Positions 27,386-37,211 of a stretch of 64,000 nt of DNA are shown in pieces. The notes under the pieces are model-generated. The model saw only the letters and a program-made list of their open reading frames with translations. It was not told where the DNA came from and made no database searches. Origin of the DNA: Terricaulis silvestris (GTDB lineage: Bacteria > Pseudomonadota > Alphaproteobacteria > Caulobacterales > Aquidulcibacteraceae); assembly GCF_009792355.1 (NCBI RefSeq), contig NZ_CP047045.1:1948501-2012500 (forward strand), read 5' to 3'. Each line of letters starts with the position of its first letter. Positions within the stretch are counted from its first letter, which is position 1. Both the position numbers and the translations under genes were made by a program.

Positions 27386-29604
27386 TCGCTGGCGCCGCCG
27401 CGTGGTGTCCACGGTCGGCTGATGGCCGGTGAGAGCGCGCGTTCGATGCGGACGCCGTGCTCTGTCGCGTAGATCAACGCGCCGCCGCGTAGGGCGAGAT
27501 CGGGTGCATCTAGGATTGCTGCCGTGCCGCAGCGCTGTGTGAAATCGGCTGGCGCGGTGGCGCGGCTCATCACGATAGCGTCGCGCTGACAGGCGCGGGC
27601 GAAGCCGGTCTCATCTGTAACGAATGCAAATGTGCGGTCGGCGGCGAGCCAGGTGCAGCCGCCCTCCCCGCAGTTTTCTGGCGGCGCGAGACGTTCGAGT
27701 GTCGGCGGCGAGAGGCCGAGCATGGCGCCTAGGCGGTCGCGTGCGTAGGTGGAGCGGCCGGGGGCTGCGATAAGCGTCCACGCCGAAGCGCCGTCAGCGC
27801 GGGCATAGACGGCGCGTGTATCGGCGTCGAAAGCCACCATCGGTGTTGGTGCCTTGATGTAGAGCGCGATGCTGGCGGCGAAGAAGATCACTCCGAGCCA
27901 GCGCAAGGCTCCGCGCCACAACCCCACCCAAAGCAATGAAACGACGCACAAGATGAACGCCAAGTCCGGCGGACGCGGCATGGCGCGGACCGCTTCGGGT
28001 CGCTCCCCGAAGGTTTGGCCGACAGCGGCGATGAGATCGAGGGCGCTGGCCATCACTTCGAGCGGAATATCCGCCATGCCAAAGGGCGCGAGAACGGCGG
28101 CGACGGCAGCCGCTGGCGCGACCAAAAACGACATGATCGGGGCGGCGATTAGGTTGGCGGGCAGCGCGTAAAGCGAAAAACGCTGGAAGTGGTAGATCGC
28201 AAATGGATCGGTCGCGAGGCCGGCGACGAACGAGATCAGCAACACGCCGCCGATGCCGCGCGTCGTGGCTTGCAGCGCGCCGATCAGTGGACCGGGCGTT
28301 GGCAGCGCTGGCTCGTGTGGCGCGCGCTTCAGGATTTCGAACAACGCGACGAGCGCCATGGTGGCGGCGAAGCTCATCTGGAAGCCGGGTTCGATCACGG
28401 ATTCCGGAAAGATCAGCACGACGATGAACGCCGCAAGCGCGAGGCCGCGCATGGAGATGGCGGGGCGGTCGAGCAGAATCGCGCCGAAGGCGACGCAGGC
28501 CATCACGAACGAGCGCAGCGCCGGCACGCTTGAGCCGGAGATGATGAGGTACGCCGCCAGCACGAGGAGCGCGCCGACGGCGGCGATTTTCTTGATCGGA
28601 AATCGTAGCGCGATCGGCGCGATCAGCGAGAGCGTCCAAACGAGCGTCGCGAACACCAGGCCGCCGACGATGCCCATGTGAATGCCCGAGACGGAAAGCA
28701 GATGCCCAAGGCCGGAGTCGCGGAGAGCGGCGTTGGTGTCGGCGTCGATCGCGCTGCGGTCGCCCGTGATCAGCGCGGAGGCGATCGCGCCACCGCGCCC
28801 AGGCGCGGCGTCGACAATGGCCGCGGCAAGATCGGCGCGGACGGCGGCGAGTAAGAGGCGCTGTTGGTCGAGCCAATCCGGCGGCGGGGCGAAATCGGCA
28901 GGACGGCAACGGCCGAAGGCGAACCCGGTAGCGGCGAGCCGTTCGAAATAGGCGCGGCGGGCGAAGTCATAGGCGCCGGGCGCCATGGGGCCTGAGGGCG
29001 GACCGAGGATGCCGCGGCAGCTTGCGGCGCGACCTGCGGTCAGCAGTCCTGCTTCGCTCACCGAGAGGCGCACGTAACGCGGCGGCTCGGCGACGCCTTC
29101 GATGCTGCGCACGAGCAGACGCAATCGTGGGCCGTTGTCGTTGGCGTCGTTGGCGACGACCCAGCCTTCGACGCGCACGGGTTCTTCGCCGCCGATGTAG
29201 GCCGGCTGCGCGACGGTGAGGCCGCGCAGGTGGGCGGAGGTGAAGCCAAGCCCTGCGGCGGCGATGAGCGCGCAAAGGCCACCGAGGACGTGGCGTGTCG
29301 TCATGGCCCAGCCGTCGGCGCGCTCGCTTGTCCATGCGGCAATGGCGATGGCGGTGGCGGTCCCCAGTACGAGGAACAACGGGCCGATCCACCAGGGCGG
29401 ATCGGTGGGCGCGGTGAGCCAGAGGGCGGCGCCGGCGACCATGCTGACCGGCAACCACAAGATCCAACGGTCGCGCTGCAGTGCGACCACGGCGGCCAGC
29501 GCGCGACTAGGAGAAAACGCGGGCGCCGTGCTACCACGCGCGCGCTTTGACCACCCTGAATTCTCCCCGATGAGCGTCGTCACACGCTTCGCCCCCTCGC
29601 CCAC
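27376..29604 (-). CDS. ComEC/Rec2-family competence protein (DNA uptake channel-like)
   Basis: Up to 742 residues, polytopic. The N-terminal DUF4131-like part has two or three helices ([16 protein letters not shown]...) and an OB-like stretch ([23 protein letters not shown]). The competence domain has the hallmark [37 protein letters not shown] and [10 protein letters not shown]. The C-terminal ~150 residues contain no HxHxDH metallo-beta-lactamase motif, so this is the short form without the hydrolase domain. The start is uncertain: GTG 29604 and GTG 29583 overlap the divergent gltX start, and GTG 29490 is the next in-frame choice. Inference: channel for single-stranded DNA transport; no other competence genes are in the window. 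Confidence 0.85.
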   Translation of the reverse strand: MGEGAKRVTTLIGENSGWSKRARGSTAPAFSPSRALAAVVALQRDRWILWLPVSMVAGAALWLTAPTDPPWWIGPLFLVLGTATAIAIAAWTSERADGWAMTTRHVLGGLCALIAAAGLGFTSAHLRGLTVAQPAYIGGEEPVRVEGWVVANDANDNGPRLRLLVRSIEGVAEPPRYVRLSVSEAGLLTAGRAASCRGILGPPSGPMAPGAYDFARRAYFERLAATGFAFGRCRPADFAPPPDWLDQQRLLLAAVRADLAAAIVDAAPGRGGAIASALITGDRSAIDADTNAALRDSGLGHLLSVSGIHMGIVGGLVFATLVWTLSLIAPIALRFPIKKIAAVGALLVLAAYLIISGSSVPALRSFVMACVAFGAILLDRPAISMRGLALAAFIVVLIFPESVIEPGFQMSFAATMALVALFEILKRAPHEPALPTPGPLIGALQATTRGIGGVLLISFVAGLATDPFAIYHFQRFSLYALPANLIAAPIMSFLVAPAAAVAAVLAPFGMADIPLEVMASALDLIAAVGQTFGERPEAVRAMPRPPDLAFILCVVSLLWVGLWRGALRWLGVIFFAASIALYIKAPTPMVAFDADTRAVYARADGASAWTLIAAPGRSTYARDRLGAMLGLSPPTLERLAPPENCGEGGCTWLAADRTFAFVTDETGFARACQRDAIVMSRATAPADFTQRCGTAAILDAPDLALRGGALIYATEHGVRIERALSPAISRPWTPRGGASDQE

Positions 29605-30958
29605 AGGCTACCTCCATATCGGCGGTGCGCGAACGGCTCTTTTCAACTGGCTTTACGCGCGCCGAATGGGCGGCAAATACCTGATGCGGATCGAGGACAC
29701 CGATCGAGCGCGCTCGACGCCGGAGGCTGTTGATGCGCTGATCGATGGCCTGAACTGGCTCGACCTCCAGCACGACGGCGAAATCACGTACCAGTTCGCA
29801 CAGGCGCCACGGCATCGCGACGTGGCCGAGGCGATGGTCAAGCGCGGCGCCGCGTTCCGCTGCTACATGACGGCGGAAGAGCAGGAAGCACAGCGCAACG
29901 CGGCGCACGCCGAGGGCCGCGCCATTCGCTCTCCGTATCGCGACGGGAAAGCGCCGCCGGCGCCGGACGCGTCGTTCACAGTGCGTTTGCGCGCGCCGGA
30001 TGACGGCGATGTGCTGAACGCGGATCTGATCCAGGGTGATGTGCGGATCAAGGCGCGCGATATCGACGATCTCGTCTTGCTGCGTGCCGATAGCAATCCC
30101 ACCTACATGCTATCGGTCGTGGTCGACGATCACGACATGGGTGTGACCCACGTGATCCGCGGAGATGACCATTTGACCAACGCGGCCCGGCAGATCGTGA
30201 TCTTCCGGGCGATGGACTGGACGCCGCCGAAGTTCGCGCATGTGCCGCTCATTCACGGCGAAGATGGTAAGAAGCTTTCCAAGCGCCACGGCGCGCAGGC
30301 CGTACACGAATGGCGCGACATGGGTTACCTGCCTGAAGCGATGAACGCATATTTGATGCGTCTGGGCTGGAGCCCGGGGCACGATGACATTTTGACGAAA
30401 GAGGACGCGGCGCCGATCTTTGACGTGACGCAAATCGGCAAGGCGCCGTCGCGGCTCGACTTCAAGAAGCTCGACTCGGTCAACGCGCACTTCATGGCGC
30501 TTACGGACGATTCGCGGTTGGCGCGGCTGGTCTTGGGTTTCATCGAACAGCGCGGTGGCGAGACTTTAGGCGGCGCGGAGCGCGTCGTTTTGGCAAACGC
30601 CATTCCGCTGCTGAAAAAGCGGGCAAAGACGATTCCGGACCTCGCCGAGCAAGCGCGTTTTGTGCTGGCGAAACGACCGCTTGCGCTTGACGAGAAGTCC
30701 CAATCGCTGCTGAAAGACGACTTCAAGCAACGCCTTCTGCGCCTGCGCGACAGGCTCGCGAACGAGCCGGCCTGGGACCATGTCTCGCTGGGCAGCGCGC
30801 TTAAGGCTTTCGCTACCGACGAAGGCGTTGGATTAGGTCAAATCGGCCCCGGTTTGCGGGCGGCGCTGACGGGCGGCACGCCTTCGCCGGACTTGGGGCA
30901 GACATTGGAATTACTCGGTCGCGAGGAAGCACTCGCGCGCATATCGGATCAGGTGTGA
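29570..30958 (+). CDS. gltX: Glutamate-tRNA ligase
   Basis: Class I aminoacyl-tRNA synthetase charging tRNA-Glu; 462 residues. The HIGH motif is present as HIGG ([25 protein letters not shown]) and the KMSKS motif as KLSKR ([12 protein letters not shown]). [10 protein letters not shown] and [14 protein letters not shown] are present. ATG 29570 begins the conserved [11 protein letters not shown]; the 118 codons before it in the open frame are antisense to comEC. gltA follows after 4 nt, so the two are co-transcribed. Relatives often carry two gltX paralogues with differing tRNA specificity; which one this is cannot be told here. Confidence 0.97.
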   Translation: MSVVTRFAPSPTGYLHIGGARTALFNWLYARRMGGKYLMRIEDTDRARSTPEAVDALIDGLNWLDLQHDGEITYQFAQAPRHRDVAEAMVKRGAAFRCYMTAEEQEAQRNAAHAEGRAIRSPYRDGKAPPAPDASFTVRLRAPDDGDVLNADLIQGDVRIKARDIDDLVLLRADSNPTYMLSVVVDDHDMGVTHVIRGDDHLTNAARQIVIFRAMDWTPPKFAHVPLIHGEDGKKLSKRHGAQAVHEWRDMGYLPEAMNAYLMRLGWSPGHDDILTKEDAAPIFDVTQIGKAPSRLDFKKLDSVNAHFMALTDDSRLARLVLGFIEQRGGETLGGAERVVLANAIPLLKKRAKTIPDLAEQARFVLAKRPLALDEKSQSLLKDDFKQRLLRLRDRLANEPAWDHVSLGSALKAFATDEGVGLGQIGPGLRAALTGGTPSPDLGQTLELLGREEALARISDQV

Positions 30959-30962
30959 GACC

Positions 30963-32270
30963 ATGGACAGCAAGATCGTCAAGAAGCCTTCGGCTACCCT
31001 CACAGTAAACAACAAGCAGCTTGAGCTGCCGGTTTATGGCGGCACGGTCGGCCCTGACGTGATCGACATCCGCAAGCTCTACTCGGACGGCAAGGTCTTC
31101 ACCTACGATCCAGGCTTCACCTCCACGGCCGCGTGCGAAAGCCAGATCACTTATATCGATGGCGACGAGGGCGTGCTGCTCTATCGCGGCTATCCGATCG
31201 ATCAGCTGGCCGAGAAATCGAGCTTCCTTGAAGTGTGCTACCTGCTCGCCAATGGCGAGCTGCCGAACGAAGGCGAGTTCAAGCGCTTCGAAAAAGACAT
31301 CACCTACCACACCATGCTGCACGCGCAGTTCGATCGCTTCTTCGACGGCTTCCGGCGTGACGCGCACCCGATGGCGATCATGGTCGGCACGGTCGGCGCG
31401 CTGGCCGCGTTCTATCACGACAGCACCGACATCAACGATCGCAAGCAACGCACCATCGCCAGCCACCGTCTGATCGCGAAGATGCCGACGATTGCGGCGC
31501 GCGCATTTAAGTACTCGATCGGCCAGCCATTCGTGAGCCCGCGCAATGAACTCGACTATGCGTCCAACTTCCTACGGCAGTGCTTCGCAGTGCCGGCCGA
31601 GGACTACAAGATCAATCCGGTCATGGCCCGTGCGCTCGATGTCTTCATGATCCTGCACGCGGACCATGAGCAGAATGCGTCGACCTCCACGGTGCGGCTG
31701 GCGGGTTCGTCGGGCGCCAACCCGTTTGCGTGCATCTCGTCGGGTATCGCGTGTTTGTGGGGCCCGGCGCATGGCGGCGCCAACGAAGCGGCGCTGAACA
31801 TGCTCGAAGAGATCGGGACGGTCGATAATATCCCGGAATTCATTCGCCGCGTGAAGGATCCGAACGACGACATTCGGCTTATGGGCTTCGGCCACCGCGT
31901 ATATAAAAATTACGATCCACGCGCGACGGCGATGCAGAAGCTTTGCCACATGGTGCTGAAGGAAGTGGGCGCCGAAGACAATCCGACGCTCAAGGTGGCG
32001 ATGGAGTTGGAGAAGATCGCGCTGAACGACGAGTATTTCGTGTCACGCAAGCTCTATCCGAACATCGATTTCTATTCGGGCATCACGCTCCGCGCGATGG
32101 GCTTCCCGACCTCGATGTTCACGGTGTTGTTCGCGGTCGCGCGCACTGTGGGCTGGATCGCGCAATGGACCGAGATGATGGAAGACGACAGCCAGAAGAT
32201 CGGCCGTCCGCGCCAAGTCTACACTGGGCCGACGCTGCGCGCTTACGTGCCAGTGGGGCAGCGCAAGTAA
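30963..32270 (+). CDS. gltA: Citrate synthase
   Basis: Hexameric type II citrate synthase of the TCA cycle, 435 residues. An N-terminal beta-domain ([40 protein letters not shown]) precedes the catalytic domain with [27 protein letters not shown], the active-site His in [12 protein letters not shown], and [13 protein letters not shown] with the second His; the Asp lies in the DFYSG region. ATG 30963, only 4 nt after gltX. Stop TAA is one base from the convergent lpxB stop. Confidence 0.98.
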   Translation: MDSKIVKKPSATLTVNNKQLELPVYGGTVGPDVIDIRKLYSDGKVFTYDPGFTSTAACESQITYIDGDEGVLLYRGYPIDQLAEKSSFLEVCYLLANGELPNEGEFKRFEKDITYHTMLHAQFDRFFDGFRRDAHPMAIMVGTVGALAAFYHDSTDINDRKQRTIASHRLIAKMPTIAARAFKYSIGQPFVSPRNELDYASNFLRQCFAVPAEDYKINPVMARALDVFMILHADHEQNASTSTVRLAGSSGANPFACISSGIACLWGPAHGGANEAALNMLEEIGTVDNIPEFIRRVKDPNDDIRLMGFGHRVYKNYDPRATAMQKLCHMVLKEVGAEDNPTLKVAMELEKIALNDEYFVSRKLYPNIDFYSGITLRAMGFPTSMFTVLFAVARTVGWIAQWTEMMEDDSQKIGRPRQVYTGPTLRAYVPVGQRK

Positions 32271-32271
32271 G

Positions 32272-33408
32272 CTAGCCGCGCATCATCTTCAGCACTGCAT
32301 CGGCGGCGAACTCAGACGCCGGGCGATCGCCCCTGCCCATCTTAGCGAGCGCTTCGTCTTGCGCGCGCACCTGGTCTTCGCGCGCATCCGCATCGTCGAG
32401 CAAAGGCGCGGCGGCGGCGGCGATGTTTTCCGGCGTGCATTTGGTTTGGATGAACTCGGGTGCGACTTCCTTGTCGGCGGCGACATTCATCAGCGTGGCG
32501 TATTTCGACTTGAACAGAAACGCGCGCGCGAGCGCCCACGTGATCCAGCCGAGCTTGTAGCCGATCACGAGCGGCGTGCCCTGGAGAGCGACCTCGGTTG
32601 TAACCGTGCCGGATGCCGCGAGCGCCACCGTGGCCGCGGCGAAGGCGTCTTCCTTCTCGCGCTCATCCAAAATGCGCACGGCGGCGGGCGCCTGTTCGAG
32701 CACCTGTTGGCGCACGCTGTTGGCGGCTACGACAATGATGCGGACGTCGCGGTCGCGATCTAGGAGTTCGGCAGCGGCCCAGAGCGCTGGACCAATGCGA
32801 CGGATTTCGGCGGTGCGGCTGCCGGGCAGAACGAGAATGATCTTTTCGTTCGGCTTGTAGCCTTGGCGCGCGCGCAATGCTGCGCCATCGCCTGGCTTGT
32901 AGCGGCCGAGCGCTGGATGGCCGCATACTGTGCAGTCGAGGCCGTAGGGCTCGTAAAATGGCACTTCGAAATCGTGGATGCAGATCAGGTGATCGACGGC
33001 GGCGGCGAGCGTCTTGGCGCGACCCGGACGCGTCGCCCACACTTGCGGGCCGACGTATTTAACGAGCTTGATGCTCGGATCGGCGGCGCGGACGCCTTGG
33101 GCGACGCGAAGCGTGAAGCCCCAGGAGTCGATCAGCACGACGATGTCTGGTTTGGCCTTCAGGATCGCGGCGACGGTCGCCGCGACGGCGCGTTTGACGC
33201 GGGCGAAGGCCAGGAAGCCGTCGATGAAGCCTAGGATGGCGAGGCCGCTAATGTCGGCTTGGGTGGGCACGCCCTCTTCCGCCATGAGTGGGCCGCCGAC
33301 GCCCGCGAGTTCAAGTGTCGGATCACGCTCCTTCAGCACGCGTGCGAGGTCGGCGCCGAGGGCGTCGCCGGACGATTCCGCTGCGACCAGAAAGATGCAG
33401 CCGCTCAA
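32272..33408 (-). CDS. lpxB: Lipid-A-disaccharide synthase
   Basis: Condenses UDP-2,3-diacylglucosamine with lipid X; peripheral inner-membrane GT19 glycosyltransferase, 378 residues. Signatures: FLVAAESSGDALGADLARVL, VGGPLMAEEG, VLIDSWGFTLRVAQGVR, YVGPQVWATRPGRAKTLA, VCGHPALGRYKPGDG, LPGSRTAEIRRIGPALW and ALAASGTVTTEVALQGTPLVIGYK. Overlaps lpxI by 4 nt (33405-33408) and is the last gene of the lpxD-fabZ-lpxA-lpxI-lpxB run. Confidence 0.98.
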   Translation of the reverse strand: MSGCIFLVAAESSGDALGADLARVLKERDPTLELAGVGGPLMAEEGVPTQADISGLAILGFIDGFLAFARVKRAVAATVAAILKAKPDIVVLIDSWGFTLRVAQGVRAADPSIKLVKYVGPQVWATRPGRAKTLAAAVDHLICIHDFEVPFYEPYGLDCTVCGHPALGRYKPGDGAALRARQGYKPNEKIILVLPGSRTAEIRRIGPALWAAAELLDRDRDVRIIVVAANSVRQQVLEQAPAAVRILDEREKEDAFAAATVALAASGTVTTEVALQGTPLVIGYKLGWITWALARAFLFKSKYATLMNVAADKEVAPEFIQTKCTPENIAAAAAPLLDDADAREDQVRAQDEALAKMGRGDRPASEFAADAVLKMMRG

Positions 33409-34259
33409 GCGTCGCCTGCTTCGGCGCAGGTGAAACCGTAGAGGAAGAGGCCGAGCCGGTCGGCCTCGGCGATCATCTCGGCGCGGCGAACTGCGAGGGC
33501 GCCGTGGGCTTCGACGGCGATGCCGGCAAGGCCAGCGCGGGCAGCGCCTTCGACGGTGCGAATGCCAACGACTGGGAGATCGATGCGCCGCTCTTGGATC
33601 GGCTTTGGGCGCTTTACGAGTGCGCCGCGGCGGTTGTCCGGCGTGCCTCGTAACGCATCCGGCAACGCGGCCACGCGGTTCAGCATTTCGTCGGTTCCTT
33701 CGGCCGCTTCCAAAGCTAGCACGTGGCCGTCGCGGACGACGACGCCTTGCGCTATGTCGAAGGCGCCGATCGCGTGCGCGACTTTAGCGCCTTTGATGAT
33801 GTCCTTCATTTGCGCTGGCGTCGGTGCGATGGCACCCCAGACGCCTTCGGGCGCAAGCAGATCACCCATCACGGCTTCCGCGCCAACGACCTGGAAGCCG
33901 GCGCGTTCGTGCTCGTTGAGGATGGCGCGCAGGAGCGCATCGTCGCCCTGCGGAAGCGCGGCCATGATGGCAGGAAGCATGGCAATGGCGCCGTCGTCGA
34001 GATCCAGCTTCGAGACGTCGGGACGTGGAACTTGCCCGATTAGCACCACAGCATCGACGCCGGCTTCGCGCATCGCTTTCATCCGTCCGCCCAAATGGCC
34101 GAGACCGTTGTCAGTGCCCGGATGCGCGTTGAGTGCGGCGTCAGCATACGGGGTGATGCGGGCGACAAAATATGGACGGTTCGTTGCCGCGCAGTGTTCG
34201 GCGAGTACGACGGGCAGTTCGCCGCCGCCCGCGATGACGCCGAGCTTGCGCCAGGTCAT
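33405..34259 (-). CDS. lpxI: UDP-2,3-diacylglucosamine pyrophosphatase LpxI
   Basis: A 284-residue LpxI (DUF1009), the alphaproteobacterial replacement for LpxH that makes lipid X for LpxB. N-terminal GVIAGGGELPVVLAEH, catalytic-region LIGQVPRPDVSKLDLD, and C-terminal ALVKRPKPIQERRIDLPVVGIRTVEGAARAGLAGIAVEA with the conserved Asp. Lies between lpxA (1-nt gap) and lpxB (4-nt overlap), as expected for the pathway. Confidence 0.96.
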   Translation of the reverse strand: MTWRKLGVIAGGGELPVVLAEHCAATNRPYFVARITPYADAALNAHPGTDNGLGHLGGRMKAMREAGVDAVVLIGQVPRPDVSKLDLDDGAIAMLPAIMAALPQGDDALLRAILNEHERAGFQVVGAEAVMGDLLAPEGVWGAIAPTPAQMKDIIKGAKVAHAIGAFDIAQGVVVRDGHVLALEAAEGTDEMLNRVAALPDALRGTPDNRRGALVKRPKPIQERRIDLPVVGIRTVEGAARAGLAGIAVEAHGALAVRRAEMIAEADRLGLFLYGFTCAEAGDA

Positions 34260-34260
34260 C

Positions 34261-35052
34261 TCAGTCTCGCGGCATGCAGAGCGGGCGCGCGGCGTCGGCG
34301 CGGATGAAGTCGACGATCTCCATCACTTGCTGATTGCTGGCGTAAGCTTCGATGCAATCCTCGATGCGCTCCTGGAAGGTGCCTTCTTCAGCAAACAGCA
34401 AGCGATAAGCAGCGCGCAGATCGTGGATTTGTTCACGGGTGAAACCGCGGCGCTTCAGGCCGACGACGTTGAGGCCACCGAGGTGGGCGTGGTTGCCGAT
34501 GGCGGAGCCAAACGGGATCAGATCGGTTGTCATCAGCGCCGATGCGCCGACGAATGAATAGCGGCCGACGCGGCCATGCTGATGCACGCCAGCGAGGCCG
34601 CCGAGGAAGGCGTAGTCGCCAACTTTGACGTGGCCGCCAATGGTGGCGGTTTGCGCCATGATGACATTGCTCCCGACGATGCAATCGTGCGCGACGTGGC
34701 AATTGCCCATGATCAAGCAATCATTACCGACAGTCGTGACCGCGCGGCCGCGCGCAGTGCCGCGGTGAAGCGTGGCGTGCTCGCGGATGACGTTGTTGTC
34801 GCCGATGACGAGCTTGGTCGGTTCGTTCTTGTAGGAGAGATCCTGCGGCGGGCAACCGAGCGCTGCGAATGGATAGACGGTGTTGTTCTTGCCGAGCTCG
34901 GTGTGGCTCTCGATGAAAACGTGGGCGATGAGCTTGGTGCCTTCGCCGAGCTTCACGTTCGGACCGATGAAGCAGCTCGGGCCGATCTCGACGCCAAGGC
35001 TGAGTTCGGCGGACTTATCGACGACCGCGGTTGGATGAATAGCGGCGTTCAC
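34261..35052 (-). CDS. lpxA: UDP-N-acetylglucosamine acyltransferase
   Basis: First acylation of lipid A synthesis; trimeric left-handed beta-helix, 263 residues. Hexapeptide repeats run from IHPTAVVDKSAEL through CHVAHDCIVGSNVIMAQTATIGGHVKVGDYAFLGG, where the catalytic His sits in GNCHVAHDC. The C-terminal helical domain has GLNVVGLKRRGFTREQIHDLRAAYRLLF. The start is GTG 35052 (V-N-A-A-I-H-P), overlapping the fabZ stop (GTGA); twelve extra codons upstream lie inside fabZ. Confidence 0.97.
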   Translation of the reverse strand: MNAAIHPTAVVDKSAELSLGVEIGPSCFIGPNVKLGEGTKLIAHVFIESHTELGKNNTVYPFAALGCPPQDLSYKNEPTKLVIGDNNVIREHATLHRGTARGRAVTTVGNDCLIMGNCHVAHDCIVGSNVIMAQTATIGGHVKVGDYAFLGGLAGVHQHGRVGRYSFVGASALMTTDLIPFGSAIGNHAHLGGLNVVGLKRRGFTREQIHDLRAAYRLLFAEEGTFQERIEDCIEAYASNQQVMEIVDFIRADAARPLCMPRD

Positions 35053-35534
35053 GACGGACGATCCGCTTTCATGGCGGCGAATTCGCAATCGGTGGCGAGT
35101 TCGCCGCGGACTTCGACGCGGCCGCGGAACTTAAAGATGTTGCGGCGCTGGAAGAGCACCTCGACCACCATCTCCATGGTGTCGCCCGGCATCACCGGTT
35201 TCTTGAAGCGCGCGTTCTCGACCGACATGAACAGGATCAGGTGCTTGGTGATGTCGGCTTCAAGCGTCTTCGACATCAGCACGGCGCCGGTCTGCGCCAA
35301 CGCTTCAATCTGCAGCACGCCCGGCATCACCGGAGCGCCGGGGAAGTGGCCGGGAAAGAACGGCTCGTTGATGGTGACGTTCTTGATGCCGCGGATCGAT
35401 TTGTTGGGGATGTAGTCGATGGCGCGGTCGATCAGGAGGAACGGGTAGCGGTGCGGGAGACGGCGGAGGATTTCGCCGATCTCGATCACATCGTCCGTGG
35501 ATTTTTGCTGTTCGGTCAGATCATTCGCCTTCAT
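35049..35534 (-). CDS. fabZ: 3-hydroxyacyl-[acyl-carrier-protein] dehydratase
   Basis: Hot-dog-fold dehydratase of type II fatty acid synthesis; 161 residues. The core starts ILRRLPHRYPFLLIDRAIDY (catalytic His). FFPGHFPGAPVMPGVLQIEALAQTGAVL carries the catalytic Glu. An unusually long polar N-terminus (about 20 residues) precedes the core. Overlaps lpxD by 14 nt and lpxA by 4 nt; FabZ competes with LpxA for 3-hydroxyacyl-ACP, so co-expression is meaningful. Confidence 0.97.
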   Translation of the reverse strand: MKANDLTEQQKSTDDVIEIGEILRRLPHRYPFLLIDRAIDYIPNKSIRGIKNVTINEPFFPGHFPGAPVMPGVLQIEALAQTGAVLMSKTLEADITKHLILFMSVENARFKKPVMPGDTMEMVVEVLFQRRNIFKFRGRVEVRGELATDCEFAAMKADRPS

Positions 35535-36525
35535 TGCGCGCCCCTGCCTTGCGGCTCAGCCATGCTGCTTCGCGCAGCCATTTGCGTAACGGCTTGGCGG
35601 GATATCCGCTCCACACTTCACCTGGCGGCACGTCTTGGAACACCGCCGCGCCGCCGGCAAGGGTTGCGCCCGCGCCGATCTTGCGATGGTCGGCGATGCC
35701 GACGCGGCCGCCGAGCGTGACATTGTCTCCAACCACGGTGGACCCCGAAACACCGCCGAACGCCGCCATGAGGACGCCGCGTCCGATCTGACAATTATGT
35801 GCGATGTGGCAGAGATTATCGATCTTGGTTCCTTCGCCGATCACGGTGTCGTCGAAGACGCCGCGATCGATGCAGGAATTTGCGCCGACGGTAACGCGAT
35901 CCTGGACGATGACGCGCCCCAAGTGTGGAACATCGATGGGCCCGGATGCGTCGCCAGCGACGCCGAAGCCCTGCTCGCCGATCACCGCGCCGGACAGAAT
36001 ATTCACGTCATCGCCGATCAACGCGAAAGCGATTGAGACGCGTGGGCCGATTTTTGCGCGACGTCCGATCGTGACGCCGGGTCCGATCACGCTGTTGGGG
36101 CCGATTACGGCGCCGGCGCCGATCTGCGCGTCCGCGCCAATGACGACGCCTGCGCCAAGCTGCACGCCTTCCTCGATCTTGGCGGAAGGGTCGATGCTTG
36201 GTGCGCCGGGCGGGAAGCCGCGTGGACGCAGGAGCGCAGGCACGAGCCGCGCGAACGCGCCGCGCGGGCGATCGGTGAGAATGAGCGCGCCGGCATTCGG
36301 CGCGAGGTGCGCTTGTGCTGGCGTAATGATGCAGGCGGCAGGTGCATTGGTCAGCGCTGTCGCGCCCCGCTTGCCTTCGAAATAGCAGAGGTCTGTCAGA
36401 CCGGCCTGATCAGCAGGTGCGGCGCTGGAAACCAGGCGTTCGGGGTCGCCGCCAATGTCCGCGGAAGGCGCGAGCGCCCGGACCGTCACCGGTCCGAGCG
36501 CCTGGTAGAAACGGGGGTCGATCAT
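35521..36525 (-). CDS. lpxD: UDP-3-O-(3-hydroxyacyl)glucosamine N-acyltransferase
   Basis: Third lipid A step; 334 residues. The N-terminal uridine-binding domain ends about residue 105. A long hexapeptide beta-helix follows (IDPSAKIEEGVQLGAGVVIG through TLGGRVGIADHRKIGAG), with the catalytic His in DNLCHIAHNCQIG. The C-terminal helix (KPLRKWLREAAWLSRKAG) is acyl-carrier binding. ATG 36525. It follows skp by 42 nt and overlaps fabZ by 14 nt. Confidence 0.97.
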   Translation of the reverse strand: MIDPRFYQALGPVTVRALAPSADIGGDPERLVSSAAPADQAGLTDLCYFEGKRGATALTNAPAACIITPAQAHLAPNAGALILTDRPRGAFARLVPALLRPRGFPPGAPSIDPSAKIEEGVQLGAGVVIGADAQIGAGAVIGPNSVIGPGVTIGRRAKIGPRVSIAFALIGDDVNILSGAVIGEQGFGVAGDASGPIDVPHLGRVIVQDRVTVGANSCIDRGVFDDTVIGEGTKIDNLCHIAHNCQIGRGVLMAAFGGVSGSTVVGDNVTLGGRVGIADHRKIGAGATLAGGAAVFQDVPPGEVWSGYPAKPLRKWLREAAWLSRKAGARNEGE

Positions 36526-36567
36526 GCGCCGACTATGTGGCGCCGCCGCCGCCCAATGTCACCTCGA

Positions 36568-37197
36568 TTACTGGCCCGCAGCCCCCTGCTGCATCGCCGC
36601 GCATTCGCTGATCGCGTGACGCGCGGCCGTGGACGCGCGGTTAGCGGCGTCGAGCTGTTGGAGGACCGTATCCGTCACATCGACAGCGGGATCAAACGAT
36701 TGCGTGGTGCCGGAATCGATCACGACGCTGGCGCCGCGCGATTGCATCACGCCACGCACGATTGGTTGCAGCGCGTTGCGCAACTCGAGGCCGGCCAGCG
36801 CTTCCGAGCACTGGTAATCGCCTTGAAGGCCCTGCTGGCGGCGTTGGAATTGTTCGGCTCGGGTGTTGAACGCTTCGACCCGTGAATTGATGCTCGAATT
36901 GTTGCGAATCTGATCGGCCGTCATGTTGCGCGTTGCGGTCGCCAGACTTGAGCGCTCTTGTTCGATCGATTGAGCTTCCGGCGCAAGCGACTGCGCTTCC
37001 GTCTGAATTTGGCTGCGCACTTGACCGAGCTTGGCCGCCATGTCGCGGCCCATAGCGGAATCGGAAACGACACGGTTGAAATTTACGACGATAACCGACG
37101 AAGTCTGGTTTCCGCGCCGTTGCGCTGACGCGTCGGGCGTCAGGGCGATCGCAGCCGCGATAGCCGCGACCGCGCACATTGCACTCATAACACGCAT
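36568..37197 (-). CDS. skp: OmpH/Skp-family periplasmic chaperone
   Basis: A 209-residue exported protein with a signal peptide to about residue 25 (TPDASAQ). SSVIVVNFNRVVSDSAMGRDMAAKLGQVRSQI begins the body, followed by long helices with coiled-coil character (EAQSIEQERSSLATATRNM, FNTRAEQFQRRQQGLQ) that form the tentacles of the Skp trimer. The C-terminal strand has GASVVIDSGTTQSFDPAVDVTDTVLQQLD. It holds unfolded outer-membrane proteins for BamA, whose gene lies 14 nt upstream in the transcript. The sequence is divergent but the position and domain pattern agree. Confidence 0.88.
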   Translation of the reverse strand: MRVMSAMCAVAAIAAAIALTPDASAQRRGNQTSSVIVVNFNRVVSDSAMGRDMAAKLGQVRSQIQTEAQSLAPEAQSIEQERSSLATATRNMTADQIRNNSSINSRVEAFNTRAEQFQRRQQGLQGDYQCSEALAGLELRNALQPIVRGVMQSRGASVVIDSGTTQSFDPAVDVTDTVLQQLDAANRASTAARHAISECAAMQQGAAGQ

Positions 37198-37211
37198 ATT
37201 GCTTCTTTCCC

